Source of the DNA: Pseudomethylobacillus aquaticus
Lineage (GTDB): Bacteria; Pseudomonadota; Gammaproteobacteria; Burkholderiales; Methylophilaceae
Direction: 5' to 3'
Assembly (NCBI RefSeq): GCF_003730115.1
Contig: NZ_RJVP01000001.1
Location: 558,001 to 622,000, forward strand
DNA length: 64,000 bases
The translations under genes and the position numbers were made by a program. The notes below the pieces were generated by a model that was given only the letters and a program-made list of their open reading frames with translations, made no database searches and had not been told where the DNA came from. Positions within the stretch are counted from its first letter, which is position 1. Every line of letters begins with the position of its first letter. Positions 1-8,002 of the stretch are shown here, piece after piece.

Positions 1-92
1 ACCCCGCCCACCAGCGGATGCTGCAGGCGGCGGATATCGTCGTCGGTCAACTCGGTGCCGACGACATCGAGCATGATGGGGCCTAAACTCAT
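1..92 (-). CDS. nagZ: Beta-N-acetylhexosaminidase NagZ, N-terminal fragment
   Basis: Only the first 30 or so codons are inside the window; the gene runs off the left edge. The visible N-terminus ([15 protein letters not shown], then [14 protein letters not shown]) matches the very conserved start of NagZ, a cytoplasmic family 3 glycosidase that removes GlcNAc from anhydro-muropeptides in cell-wall recycling. Its ATG overlaps the stop of the upstream transporter gene by four bases (ATGA), so the two are probably translationally coupled. The assignment rests on the short N-terminal motif alone. Confidence 0.8.
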   Translation of the reverse strand, partial: MSLGPIMLDVVGTELTDDDIRRLQHPLVGG

Positions 93-814
93 TCTGCACC
101 TTTCATGCTGAACGGATTGAAATCGGTGTTACGGTCATAGTAGTCCTCGTTCTCGGCGCGCTTGAGCCAGGCCACGATTTTATAGGTGATGGGCATGAAC
201 GCCACCTCCACGGCCACCTTGGCCACGAATTGTATCCATACCACATACCAGATCTGATCATCCGGGATCACACCGGTGCCATAGAACGCCAGCGGGAAGA
301 ACAGCACGGTATCCACGCCCTCACCAAAGATGGTGGACCCGGTCATGCGCCCCCACAGGTGACGCCCGGCAGTCCAGATCTTCATCTTGGCCATGATGTA
401 AGAGTTGACGAACTCGCCCGCCGCAAATGCCACCAGACAGGCCAGCGAGACGCGCCAGGCCGAACCGAACGCCACTTCGTACTCGTGTTGATTGTCCCAG
501 AACGGCGCTGGTGGCAAGGCCACGATCACCCAGGCCATGAAAGACGCGAATGCCAGCCCCAGAAACCCGGCCCAGATCACCCGGCGTGAATTGGCATAGC
601 CATACACCTCGGTGAGGATATCGCCAAAGATGAACGAGATCGGGAAGAACATGATGCCCGCGCCGAAGGTCAGCGTATCCATGCCCAACACGCCGAACGG
701 CCCCAGCTCGATCTGCGCCACCTTGGCCGGTCCGATCAGGTTGGAACACACCAGCACGGTGACGAACGCGGCCATCATGAGGTCGTAGTGACGATACTGG
801 CGTTTGGCTTGCAT
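89..814 (-). CDS. yhhQ: Queuosine precursor transporter (YhhQ / VUT family)
   Basis: A 241-residue inner-membrane protein of the YhhQ/COG1738 family, which imports queuosine precursors (preQ0/preQ1) for tRNA modification. About six hydrophobic segments are visible (near residues 14-35, 48-70, 78-100, 117-140, 150-175 and 185-210). The family blocks around [18 protein letters not shown] (residues about 56-73) and [17 protein letters not shown] (about 163-179) are present, including the acidic residues in the membrane. Length is normal for the family. The stop overlaps the start of nagZ. No queuosine biosynthesis gene is nearby, so the link to queuosine comes from the family only. Confidence 0.85.
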   Translation of the reverse strand: MQAKRQYRHYDLMMAAFVTVLVCSNLIGPAKVAQIELGPFGVLGMDTLTFGAGIMFFPISFIFGDILTEVYGYANSRRVIWAGFLGLAFASFMAWVIVALPPAPFWDNQHEYEVAFGSAWRVSLACLVAFAAGEFVNSYIMAKMKIWTAGRHLWGRMTGSTIFGEGVDTVLFFPLAFYGTGVIPDDQIWYVVWIQFVAKVAVEVAFMPITYKIVAWLKRAENEDYYDRNTDFNPFSMKGAE

Positions 815-872
815 ACGGCTTATAGCCTGGAAGAAGAAGGATGGTTCATGTTAGCAGGGAAACGCCAGCACA

Positions 873-1691
873 TCAGTCGCTGCGCCGTACATCCAGCGCA
901 TCGCGCAGGCGGTCACCCAGCACATTCACGGCCAGCACCAGCGACATCAGGCTGAAGCCCACCGCCAGCACATAATGTGGTGCCACCAGCAGATAACGCA
1001 CACCATCACGCAGCATGCTGCCCCAGGAGGCATGCGGAGCCTGGATACCCAAGCCCAGAAACGACAGGCTGGCCTCCGCGATGACCAGCCCGGCGATGCC
1101 GTAAGTGGCTTCCACCAGCAGCGGCGCAGCCAGCAAAGGCAATATATGCCGCAGCAGGATGCGCGGCACGCTGGCGCCCAGAGACTCGGCCGCCTGCACA
1201 TGCTGGCGTTGCCGCAAGGACAAGGCCTGCACACGCGTCAGCCGTGCATAGCCCACCCAGGAGGTCAGGCATAGCGCCATCACCAGATTGAGCAGGCCTG
1301 GCCCCAGCACGGCCGCAAACGCAATGGCCAGCAGGATGCCAGGAAAAGCCAGGAACACATCGGTGATCTGCATCAGCAGCCGGTCCAGCCAGCCGCCGTA
1401 ATACCCGGCCAGCAGTCCCAGCAAGGTACCAAACAGCAGCGTGATGCTGGTGACCACCAGGGCCACACTGAGCGCCACCGAGGCACCCTCTAGCAAACGG
1501 GACAGGATATCGCGCCCCAGATCATCACGCCCCAGCCAGGCGCTGCTGTCCGGCAAAGCCAGCAAGTGGCTCAGGTCGATCTGGTCCGCTTGAGCAAAAC
1601 CGGGCAGTGCCAGCCCTGACACGGACAGCAGCAAACCCAGCAGCGCGGCCAGCAGCCAGAACAGCACTACATACCCAGCCCAGTGCTTCAT
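873..1691 (-). CDS. Peptide/nickel-type ABC transporter permease (DppC-like)
   Basis: A 272-residue membrane protein of the DppC/OppC permease family, the second permease of a peptide- or nickel-type ABC importer. It has an N-terminal transmembrane segment (residues about 6-28), then a block of hydrophobic helices. A binding-protein-dependent transport motif (ESLGASVPRILLRHILP, about residues 168-184) is the EAA loop that contacts the ATPase. Its ATG overlaps the stop of the upstream DppB-like gene, as in an operon. The ATPase genes (DppD/DppF type) are not in this window, so the transporter must use ATPases encoded elsewhere. The substrate cannot be read from sequence. Confidence 0.88.
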   Translation of the reverse strand: MKHWAGYVVLFWLLAALLGLLLSVSGLALPGFAQADQIDLSHLLALPDSSAWLGRDDLGRDILSRLLEGASVALSVALVVTSITLLFGTLLGLLAGYYGGWLDRLLMQITDVFLAFPGILLAIAFAAVLGPGLLNLVMALCLTSWVGYARLTRVQALSLRQRQHVQAAESLGASVPRILLRHILPLLAAPLLVEATYGIAGLVIAEASLSFLGLGIQAPHASWGSMLRDGVRYLLVAPHYVLAVGFSLMSLVLAVNVLGDRLRDALDVRRSD

Positions 1692-2599
1692 GACGCGAAC
1701 CGGATACGCGGGTCCAGCCTGGCGTAGACCAGGTCGGTGAGCAGATTGACCAGCACATAACTCAGGGCGATCACCAGCACACAGGCCTGGGTAACCGGAT
1801 AATCGCGTTTTTCGATGGATTCCACCAGCAAGCGGCCTATGCCGTCCCAGCTGAAGATGGTCTCGGTGATCACGGCCCCAGCCAGCAGCGAACCCAGTTG
1901 CAGGCCCAGCACCGTCACTACCGGCAGCAAGGCGGCCCGCATCGCATGCCCCAGGATCACCTGCCGTTCAGGCAAGCCCTTGGCGCGCGCTGTGCGCACA
2001 TAATCCTCGTGCAGCACTTCCAGCAGGCTGGCGCGTGTCATGCGGGTGAGGATGGCAGCCAGGCCGAAGCCCAGCGTCAGCGCAGGCAGAACCATAGCCC
2101 AGCGCCCTTCCATGCCACTCACCGGCAACCAGCCCAGCCACAGCGCGAACAGCAGCATCAACAAAGGGCCCAGCCAGAAGTGCGGCATGGCCGACAGGGT
2201 CAGGCTGGCGATGGTCGCCAACTGGTCAGGCCAGCGTCTGGCGTGCAAAGCCGCCAGAATACCGAGCGGCAAGCCGATCAGCACGGCGATCGCCAGCGCC
2301 AGCAAAGCCAGTCTCAAGGTGGCAGGCAGGCGTTCTGCCAGCAGCCCGGCGATGTCGGCACCACTATGGATGGAGCGCCCAAAATCCCCCTGGGTAAGCT
2401 GCAGCAGGTAATGGCCGAACTGCACAGGCAGCGGCTGATCCAGGCCCAGCGCAGCACGTAGCCCGGCACGGTCGGCCTGGGTGGCGGATTCGCCAAGCAT
2501 CACCTCGACCGGATCGCCCGGCACCAGATGCACCAGCAAAAAGGTCAGCAGCAGCACCCCGAACACCACCGGCAGCACACCCAGCAAACGTTTAAGCAT
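1688..2599 (-). CDS. Peptide/nickel-type ABC transporter permease (DppB-like)
   Basis: A 303-residue permease of the DppB/OppB family. It shows the typical N-terminal helix followed by the HLVPGDPVEVMLG block (residues about 24-37) and an EAA-type loop around DYVRTARAKGLPERQVILGHAMR. The C-terminus (DLVYARLDPRIRF) is the conserved DppB ending. It overlaps the DppC-like gene by four bases. An L,D-transpeptidase gene ends 57 bases upstream, and the probable solute-binding partner lies beyond a toxin-antitoxin pair. The original operon order was probably binding protein, permease, permease. Confidence 0.88.
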   Translation of the reverse strand: MLKRLLGVLPVVFGVLLLTFLLVHLVPGDPVEVMLGESATQADRAGLRAALGLDQPLPVQFGHYLLQLTQGDFGRSIHSGADIAGLLAERLPATLRLALLALAIAVLIGLPLGILAALHARRWPDQLATIASLTLSAMPHFWLGPLLMLLFALWLGWLPVSGMEGRWAMVLPALTLGFGLAAILTRMTRASLLEVLHEDYVRTARAKGLPERQVILGHAMRAALLPVVTVLGLQLGSLLAGAVITETIFSWDGIGRLLVESIEKRDYPVTQACVLVIALSYVLVNLLTDLVYARLDPRIRFAS

Positions 2600-2656
2600 C
2601 GTTCCTAATCATCACGTTCAAGGATAGCCTTCAAAAATAGCGTTCAAGCAGCGTTT

Positions 2657-3136
2657 TCAAGCATGGATGTGCACGACGGTGCCAACCGGCACCTGCTCGA
2701 ACAAATCGATCACATCGGCATTACGCATGCGGATACAGCCGTGCGACTGCGCCACGCCCATGGGTTCGCTATCCGGTGTGCCGTGGATGTAGATGTAACG
2801 CTGCATGCTGTCCACCGCGCCCAGGCGGTTGATACCGCGCTCGCAGCCGGACAGCCACAGGATACGCGTCAATATCCAGTCCCGTTGCGGATGCGCCGCT
2901 GCCAGCGCAGGCGACCAGATCTCGCCTGTAGGGCGTCGCCCACGGAACACCGTGCCCACCTCTGCGCCCTCGCCTATCCTGGCCCGCACCACATGCTGAC
3001 CACGCGGCGTGCAGCCGCTATCTTTAAGCTCACCCGGCCCGTTCAGTGCGGTGGAAACCGGATATTGCGCGCGCAGCTGCCCGGTGGCGTCCAGCAGGCG
3101 CAGGGTCTGGTCAGGGATGGAGATATCGATCTGCAT
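2657..3136 (-). CDS. L,D-transpeptidase (YkuD domain)
   Basis: A 159-residue protein made almost entirely of one YkuD catalytic domain. The active-site signature HGTPDSEPMG...SHGCIRMRN is near the C-terminus; the Cys of SHGCIRM is the nucleophile, supported by the two His residues. Family members form 3-3 cross-links in peptidoglycan or attach lipoproteins to it. I start it at MQIDISIPDQTLRLL because the family begins with such a strand; the reading frame is open 22 codons further upstream. No signal peptide is evident from this start, so it may be cytoplasmic or the start may be wrong. It sits between the transporter genes and a toxin-antitoxin pair. Confidence 0.82.
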   Translation of the reverse strand: MQIDISIPDQTLRLLDATGQLRAQYPVSTALNGPGELKDSGCTPRGQHVVRARIGEGAEVGTVFRGRRPTGEIWSPALAAAHPQRDWILTRILWLSGCERGINRLGAVDSMQRYIYIHGTPDSEPMGVAQSHGCIRMRNADVIDLFEQVPVGTVVHIHA

Positions 3137-3281
3137 AGGTTTTGTTAGGGATAGGCTTTGATAATCGTTCCGTTTTTTTTGATCAGTACGGCTTTTGATC
3201 AATACAGCTTTAACCCATCGCCGGTTTGGATGCTGCTTAAACGCAATGGTACAGCCAGTATTGACACAATATCACCCAGGC

Positions 3282-3566
3282 CTACCAATGCGCTGGTGGC
3301 TGCCTTGAGGTATGAAACACACGCAGGATTTCAATCTGCTGACCACGGATGCGGTAAGGCAAGAGATAAGGCAAGCCTGTCACCAGCAGCTCTCGCGTAC
3401 CCAGCACCCGGCCTGGCCGGCCCGATGCTGGCAGGGTCTTGAGTTGTTGCACCGCACTCATGATGCGCGCCACCACCATGGCCGCCGCCTGCGGGTTCTC
3501 AAGCGCAATATAGGCGGCGATCTCGTCCAGATTATTGAGCGCTGCACGCAGCCACTTCACCTGCAT
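3282..3566 (-). CDS. RelE/ParE-family toxin
   Basis: A 94-residue protein with the RelE/ParE fold pattern: an N-terminal helix starting VKWLRAALNNLDEIAAYIALENP, a central PGRVLGTRELLVTGLPYLLPYRI strand block, and a closing IEILRVFHTSRQPP. The GTRELLV...PYLLPYRI segment is typical of ParE-type toxins. Its ATG lies one base after the stop of the antitoxin gene, the usual tight coupling of these modules. ParE members poison gyrase and RelE members cleave mRNA; sequence alone favours ParE-like but does not settle it. Confidence 0.87.
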   Translation of the reverse strand: MQVKWLRAALNNLDEIAAYIALENPQAAAMVVARIMSAVQQLKTLPASGRPGRVLGTRELLVTGLPYLLPYRIRGQQIEILRVFHTSRQPPAHW

Positions 3567-3567
3567 G

Positions 3568-3813
3568 TCAGCCAGGTTCCGTGTGACGCCATTTCTCTGT
3601 CACCGCCTGCAACTCCTGCTCGCTGGCAAAATCACCGGCGTCAGCCTCTAGCAATGCCTGCTGAATCTCGTGGATCTGCCATTCATTGGTTTCCACATAA
3701 GCGCGTATCGCCTCTGCCGCCAGAAATGAACGGCTGCGATTGGTGGCATCGGCCAGCTTTTCCAGCTTTTCCTTGATGCCATCCTCCAGTCGGATGGTGA
3801 CGGTCGTGGTCAT
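3568..3813 (-). CDS. CopG/ribbon-helix-helix antitoxin
   Basis: An 81-residue protein with an N-terminal ribbon-helix-helix DNA-binding domain (MTTTVTIRLEDGIKEKLEKLA, then NRSRSFLAAEAIRAYV, residues 1-41). The acidic C-terminal tail is the usual toxin-binding segment. I start it at MTTTVTIR rather than nine codons upstream because the RHH strand begins there. It is the first gene of the pair and probably represses its own promoter through the inverted repeat just upstream. The pair is inserted between genes of one transporter. Confidence 0.86.
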   Translation of the reverse strand: MTTTVTIRLEDGIKEKLEKLADATNRSRSFLAAEAIRAYVETNEWQIHEIQQALLEADAGDFASEQELQAVTEKWRHTEPG

Positions 3814-3830
3814 GAAAGCCTCCAAACACA

Positions 3831-3850
3831 ATGTGTACATGCTAACACAT
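3831..3850. promoter_or_regulatory. Candidate autoregulatory operator of the toxin-antitoxin pair
   Basis: An inverted repeat (ATGTGT, eight-base spacer, ACACAT) lies 18 bases upstream of the antitoxin ATG. Ribbon-helix-helix antitoxins normally bind such palindromes at their own promoter. The arms are short, so this is a suggestion. Confidence 0.45.
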
Positions 3851-3887
3851 GCGATTCACAGCCCGGTATGCACCTATCAAACCGGCA

Positions 3888-5453
3888 TCAAGGTTCAACA
3901 CTTCTACGCAGGCTGACCAAACCGTCCCAGTTGCCGTCCGGCCGTAACTGATAAGCCTGCATGTCCACACGCATCGCGGCAAACTGTCCTTCGTACCACA
4001 GCGGCAGATACGGCAGTTGCGCATGCACACGCTGCGTCACCGCTGGCCAGTCCGCCGCCGCTATCATGCCGTCCAGCACCGGGTCGGCATAACGCCCACG
4101 GTTGGCCCCACGTGGCGGCACGCTGCCGGCATGGAACGCCAGCCGGTAGATCTCCGGGGTGCGCAGCCCCACCCAGGTCAGGCCATATAACTGGAACTGC
4201 CCCTGTTTGATGTCCTCGAAAAAGGTACCCCAATCCAGGCTGCGGATCTCCAGTGCGATGCCCGCCGGTTTCAACTGGGCCTGTAATATGGTGGCAAGAC
4301 GCACGCGCTGCGCATCGGTGGAGGTTTTATATACCAGCTTGAGCGGCAGCGGCACGCCTGCCTCGCGCAGCAAGGCCAGTGCACGCGCCGGATCATACGC
4401 ATAGGCCGCCAATCCAGCATTGCCCGCCCAATGTTCGGGCGGCAGCACTGCACCAGCCACACGGCTGCCCGGCACCAGCGCCTGGCGCACGATGGCCGCC
4501 ACATCCACACCATGGGCGATGGCCTGGCGCACGCGCAGGTCTTGCAGCACCGGATCGTTAAAATTGAAGCCAAGGTAGGAGAAATTGGCACCGGGCGCGC
4601 TTTGCACCTGGATGCCAGGACGCCCCTGCAAATAGCGCAGCAATTCGGGCGGCAAATCCCCCTGCAACAGATCCACCTCGCTGCGCAGCAGCTTGAGCAC
4701 GCGCACGGTGGGGTCTTTCACCTCGCTGATCTGGATGCGCTGCTGATCGGCCAGCCGCTCTAAGGTCAACGCACCCTGCCAGCTCACAAAGCGCAACGGC
4801 CCGCTGCCGACTGGCGCACGCGCAAAATCATGCCCAGCCTGGATCAGCGCCGCAGGCAGGATGCCCACCACCAGCCGCGCCGGAAAATCCGCATCCGGCT
4901 GTTTCAGCTGGAACAGCACGGTGTCGTCGTCCACCGCATCCACACGCTGAATGTTGGCGAACTCCGCACTGCGTGGCGACGCAGCCATGCCCATCAATGA
5001 ACGGTAAGTGGCCACCACGTCATGCGCGGTGAGCGGCTGACCATTGTGGAACGCACGCAGCGTGCCTGTGGTGTTCGGCACCAATGTGAAGCGGTAATGG
5101 GTCGCGTCCAGCCTCTCCCAGCTGGCCAGCGCAGGCACCGGACGCGACTGTGCATCGAAATCCACCAGCGGGCGATACAACAAGCGGTTGACGCGCTCGG
5201 AAGCAGCATCGGTGGCCACGCGCGGGTCCAGGTTCACCGGGGCCTGTGCCACGGCCATGCGGATGGGGGCGTAGGCCGATGTGGCTGGCGGTGTGGCGGC
5301 AGGCTGCTCCCCGCAAGCCGTCAGCGCCAGCGCCAGCGCATAAGCAGGTAGTGCAACTGGGTGGGTACTCGCGGGTAAAACCAGGCTGGAGCCGGAGCGG
5401 AAACTAGAAAAAAGCTCATAGAAGAAGCAGGAGAAGAAGCGGATGCGCAGCAT
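3888..5453 (-). CDS. Extracellular solute-binding lipoprotein, family 5
   Basis: A 521-residue family 5 solute-binding protein, the periplasmic receptor of a peptide/nickel-type ABC importer. A lipobox (LTAC, Cys about residue 47) follows a hydrophobic stretch, so the mature protein is probably a membrane-anchored lipoprotein. Family features are seen: VNLDPRVATDAASERVNRLLYRPLVDFD near the mature N-terminus, HDVVATYRSLM, and LQDLRVRQAIAHGVDVAAIVRQ in the middle. The stretch before the hydrophobic core is long and odd (MLRIRFFSCFFYELF), so the true start may lie further in. The DppB- and DppC-like permeases downstream are its likely partners. Confidence 0.85.
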   Translation of the reverse strand: MLRIRFFSCFFYELFSSFRSGSSLVLPASTHPVALPAYALALALTACGEQPAATPPATSAYAPIRMAVAQAPVNLDPRVATDAASERVNRLLYRPLVDFDAQSRPVPALASWERLDATHYRFTLVPNTTGTLRAFHNGQPLTAHDVVATYRSLMGMAASPRSAEFANIQRVDAVDDDTVLFQLKQPDADFPARLVVGILPAALIQAGHDFARAPVGSGPLRFVSWQGALTLERLADQQRIQISEVKDPTVRVLKLLRSEVDLLQGDLPPELLRYLQGRPGIQVQSAPGANFSYLGFNFNDPVLQDLRVRQAIAHGVDVAAIVRQALVPGSRVAGAVLPPEHWAGNAGLAAYAYDPARALALLREAGVPLPLKLVYKTSTDAQRVRLATILQAQLKPAGIALEIRSLDWGTFFEDIKQGQFQLYGLTWVGLRTPEIYRLAFHAGSVPPRGANRGRYADPVLDGMIAAADWPAVTQRVHAQLPYLPLWYEGQFAAMRVDMQAYQLRPDGNWDGLVSLRRSVEP

Positions 5454-5486
5454 GTGCGCAGTCTACTTGAGATTACAATCGCTGGC

Positions 5487-6038
5487 ATGTCCACCCCACC
5501 CTCACCAGCAGCCAGCCACCTCGCGCGCAGTTTCAATGCCGTGGAGCCTGCACAGATGCATACCCTGATCCTAGGTTCCATGCCGGGCGTGCGCTCCTTG
5601 CAGGCGCAGCAATATTATGCGCATCCGCACAACGCGTTCTGGCCTATTTTGAGCGGGCTGCTAGGCATCAAGGCAGCGTGCTATGCAGCGCGCCTGAGCC
5701 AGTTGCAACAACACGGCATCGGGCTTTGGGATGTGCTGGCCTCCTGTGAGCGAACCGGCAGCCTGGATAGCGCCATCCAGCCGCAAAGCCTGCGAGTCAA
5801 CGACTTCGCGCCCATGCTGACGCGCCACCCGGAACTGCAGCGCATCATCTTCAACGGCAGCACCGCATACACGCTGTGGCGACGCCATGTGCACGCGCTG
5901 CTACCCGCCTCGCCCGCAGTGCAACTGATACGTGCGCCCTCCACCAGCCCGGCACACGCCGCCATGTCTCTGCACGCCAAGCGCGAGGCCTGGCAACTTG
6001 CCCTGCAAGGCCACCCGCGGCACTATAGCGCGCCATGA
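5487..6038 (+). CDS. DNA-deoxyinosine / uracil-type glycosylase
   Basis: A 183-residue base-excision repair enzyme of the UDG superfamily, closest to the hypoxanthine-DNA glycosylase group. The first motif (LILGSMPGVRSL) is followed by YYAHPHNAFWPIL; a later IIFNGSTAYTLW block and the PSTSPAHA loop correspond to the glycosylase active-site motifs. It would remove deaminated bases (hypoxanthine or uracil) from DNA. I start at MSTPPSPAA; the frame is open 11 codons earlier but that region would overlap the divergent lipoprotein gene start. Its stop overlaps the ATG of the acetyltransferase gene (ATGA). Confidence 0.82.
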   Translation: MSTPPSPAASHLARSFNAVEPAQMHTLILGSMPGVRSLQAQQYYAHPHNAFWPILSGLLGIKAACYAARLSQLQQHGIGLWDVLASCERTGSLDSAIQPQSLRVNDFAPMLTRHPELQRIIFNGSTAYTLWRRHVHALLPASPAVQLIRAPSTSPAHAAMSLHAKREAWQLALQGHPRHYSAP

Positions 6039-6598
6039 CAAGCAGCCCACCCCACATCAGCTGGCGCATCGCGACGCACGCCGACACCCCTGCCATCGTG
6101 ACGCTGGTCAACAGCGCTTACCGGGGCGACGCCAGCCGCGCTGGCTGGACTACGGAAGCCGACCTGCTGGACGGCCAGCGCACCGAAGCCGACGAGATCA
6201 GCGAGCTGATCGCGGCAGCGGATTCCCTGTTCATTCTGGGTTTTGCACAGCACAGCCTGTGTGCCTCCGCCCATCTCAAGCGCGACCCGGTTGGGGCTTA
6301 TCTGGGCATGGTGGTGGTCAACCCGCAGCTGCAGGCGCGTGGCATAGGTCGGGCACTCATCGCAGAATGCGAAAGGCTGGCGCAGCAGCAATGGCAGGCC
6401 AACACCATGCGCATGACCGTGATCACCCTGCGCGAGACGCTGATCGCCTATTACCAGCGGCTGGGCTATCAGCGCACCGGCATCCTGCATGCCTTTCCGC
6501 GTGACCCGCGCTTTGGCATCGCCAAGGTGGAGGGCCTGGTGCTGGAAGAACTACGCAAGCCCCTTGCCGATCAAGCGCATCTTCAACAAACCAGCTAG
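6035..6598 (+). CDS. GNAT-family N-acetyltransferase
   Basis: A 187-residue single-domain GNAT acetyltransferase. The acetyl-CoA binding loop is seen as QARGIGRAL (about residues 98-106, the R/Q-x-x-G-x-G/A pattern), after the strand YLGMVVVNP. The region ETLIAYYQRLGYQRTGI is the usual motif B with the catalytic Tyr environment. Substrate is unknown. It is coupled to the glycosylase gene by a four-base overlap. Confidence 0.85.
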   Translation: MTSSPPHISWRIATHADTPAIVTLVNSAYRGDASRAGWTTEADLLDGQRTEADEISELIAAADSLFILGFAQHSLCASAHLKRDPVGAYLGMVVVNPQLQARGIGRALIAECERLAQQQWQANTMRMTVITLRETLIAYYQRLGYQRTGILHAFPRDPRFGIAKVEGLVLEELRKPLADQAHLQQTS

Positions 6599-6659
6599 GC
6601 CGTTCGGGCCAACAGCCGCCGGGTATCGATAGCCTAGCCTGCGCTGTTGCCGCTGCGAT

Positions 6660-7565
6660 CTAGGGGTTGAACGACCGTCCGCGGGTGCCAAAGAACTCTT
6701 CCATCAGAAAATCCTCCAGCCCGGCATTGTCTTCCCTGCGCGCTGACAGCGTGACGGTACGACCCAGACGGCGCGACTCCCAGGGGAAATCGCCCGGGTT
6801 GTCCTGACGGATACGCTCGATCACACGCCGGATGATGGCTTTATTGATGTCGCCATCGGCACCGGGTTCGATCTCGTAGGTTTCCTGTTTGGAGATGCTG
6901 TAATCGCCCTTCCAGCCGTTGAAGCGGATGGTGGCACTGCGGCTGTTCTTGCTCAGCACAAGGAACATGCCGCCGTTGCTGTCACGGCCTTGCAGGTTGC
7001 GCTTGATGATGGCGTCCCGCCGCTCTTCTTCGGTAGGGCCACGTTCCCTGGCCACTGCATCGGCGTTCTCGATCGCGGCCAGCCGCTCCTCGCGCTCGCG
7101 CCGCGCCCGCGCTGCGGCGATGTAAGACATCATGTCAGTAGGCTCCGCGCTGTCGGGCTGCGCAGGCGGAGGGGGCGGCGGCAAAGGACGCGTTTGCACG
7201 GGTGGTTCATCCACGGGTGGCTTGTCCACCGCCATCACCGGCGGCGCCTTGGGCGCGGGCGCGCGTTTAGCCGGGCGCGGCTTGGGTGGCGGCTGTAGCA
7301 CCGGCGCCTCCACCGGCGGTGGAGGTTCGGCCTGCCTGGCTGGGGGTGGGCTGAGTTGCACCACGATCTCTTTGCTCGGCGTGGTGGCGCCCGATGGCGG
7401 CATCAGCGGCGTGGTCGGAAAAAAGAAGAACAGCAGCACCGCATGCACAAGGATGGACGCGATCGCCGCCACCAGCGTATTACGGCTGATGCGGATATCA
7501 AGCGTGCGATCACCTCGACGCGACTTGGACCATGGCAGTTCTGGGTTTTGGGATGCGGATGACAA
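6660..7565 (-). CDS. Single-pass proline-rich protein with TonB-like architecture
   Basis: A 301-residue protein with a short basic N-terminus, one transmembrane helix (about residues 30-50, LVAAIASILVHAVLLFFFF), then a long proline-rich stretch (about 55-135) with runs of PPPP, an Arg/Glu-rich helix (about 145-185), and a globular C-terminal domain (about 190-301). This is the layout of TonB-like periplasm-spanning proteins. The C-terminal domain does not look like the classical TonB fold, and no ExbB/ExbD or TonB-dependent receptor is adjacent. I do not recognise the exact family. It may couple inner-membrane energy or position to the periplasm; this is inference from architecture. Confidence 0.6.
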   Translation of the reverse strand: MSSASQNPELPWSKSRRGDRTLDIRISRNTLVAAIASILVHAVLLFFFFPTTPLMPPSGATTPSKEIVVQLSPPPARQAEPPPPVEAPVLQPPPKPRPAKRAPAPKAPPVMAVDKPPVDEPPVQTRPLPPPPPPAQPDSAEPTDMMSYIAAARARREREERLAAIENADAVARERGPTEEERRDAIIKRNLQGRDSNGGMFLVLSKNSRSATIRFNGWKGDYSISKQETYEIEPGADGDINKAIIRRVIERIRQDNPGDFPWESRRLGRTVTLSARREDNAGLEDFLMEEFFGTRGRSFNP

Positions 7566-8002
7566 GATTTCGGCGTTACTTCGCTGTTCAGTAGGCTCAG
7601 GCGAGCATTCGGAATCAATGGTAAACGAGGTCAGACCAGATAGTGCGCAATCGGTTGATAAATAAATGCAGGAAATGGACAGATCGCCAGCATGAATTGC
7701 AATTTAAAGACGGATATTCAGCATCTGATGGAATGAAGACACCCGCATTTTGGGCTACTCGATAGCGTAGACAAGTTTCGAGAACATGCCCGGCGATGGC
7801 GAAAATGTGAACTTAAGCAACTTCAATACATGCTGGTTCATGCCATATAAAAACTATCAATATAAAATAAATCAACACCTTGCCAGAGGTAGCGACCTCC
7901 CCCACCCCAGCACGATCACCGTTTCACACATTCGCCATACGGCTGTCATGTATGAATCATCTAATAGCTGCCTTTCAGGTCACCCTAGAGGATTGAGAAA
8001 AC
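7566..8002. other. Intergenic region, 437 bp
   Basis: Lies between divergent genes and is clearly richer in A/T than its surroundings, particularly 7660-7900. It presumably holds both promoters. No convincing gene, repeat or operator was found. A short open frame on the plus strand that runs into the next gene has no family signal. Confidence 0.5.
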
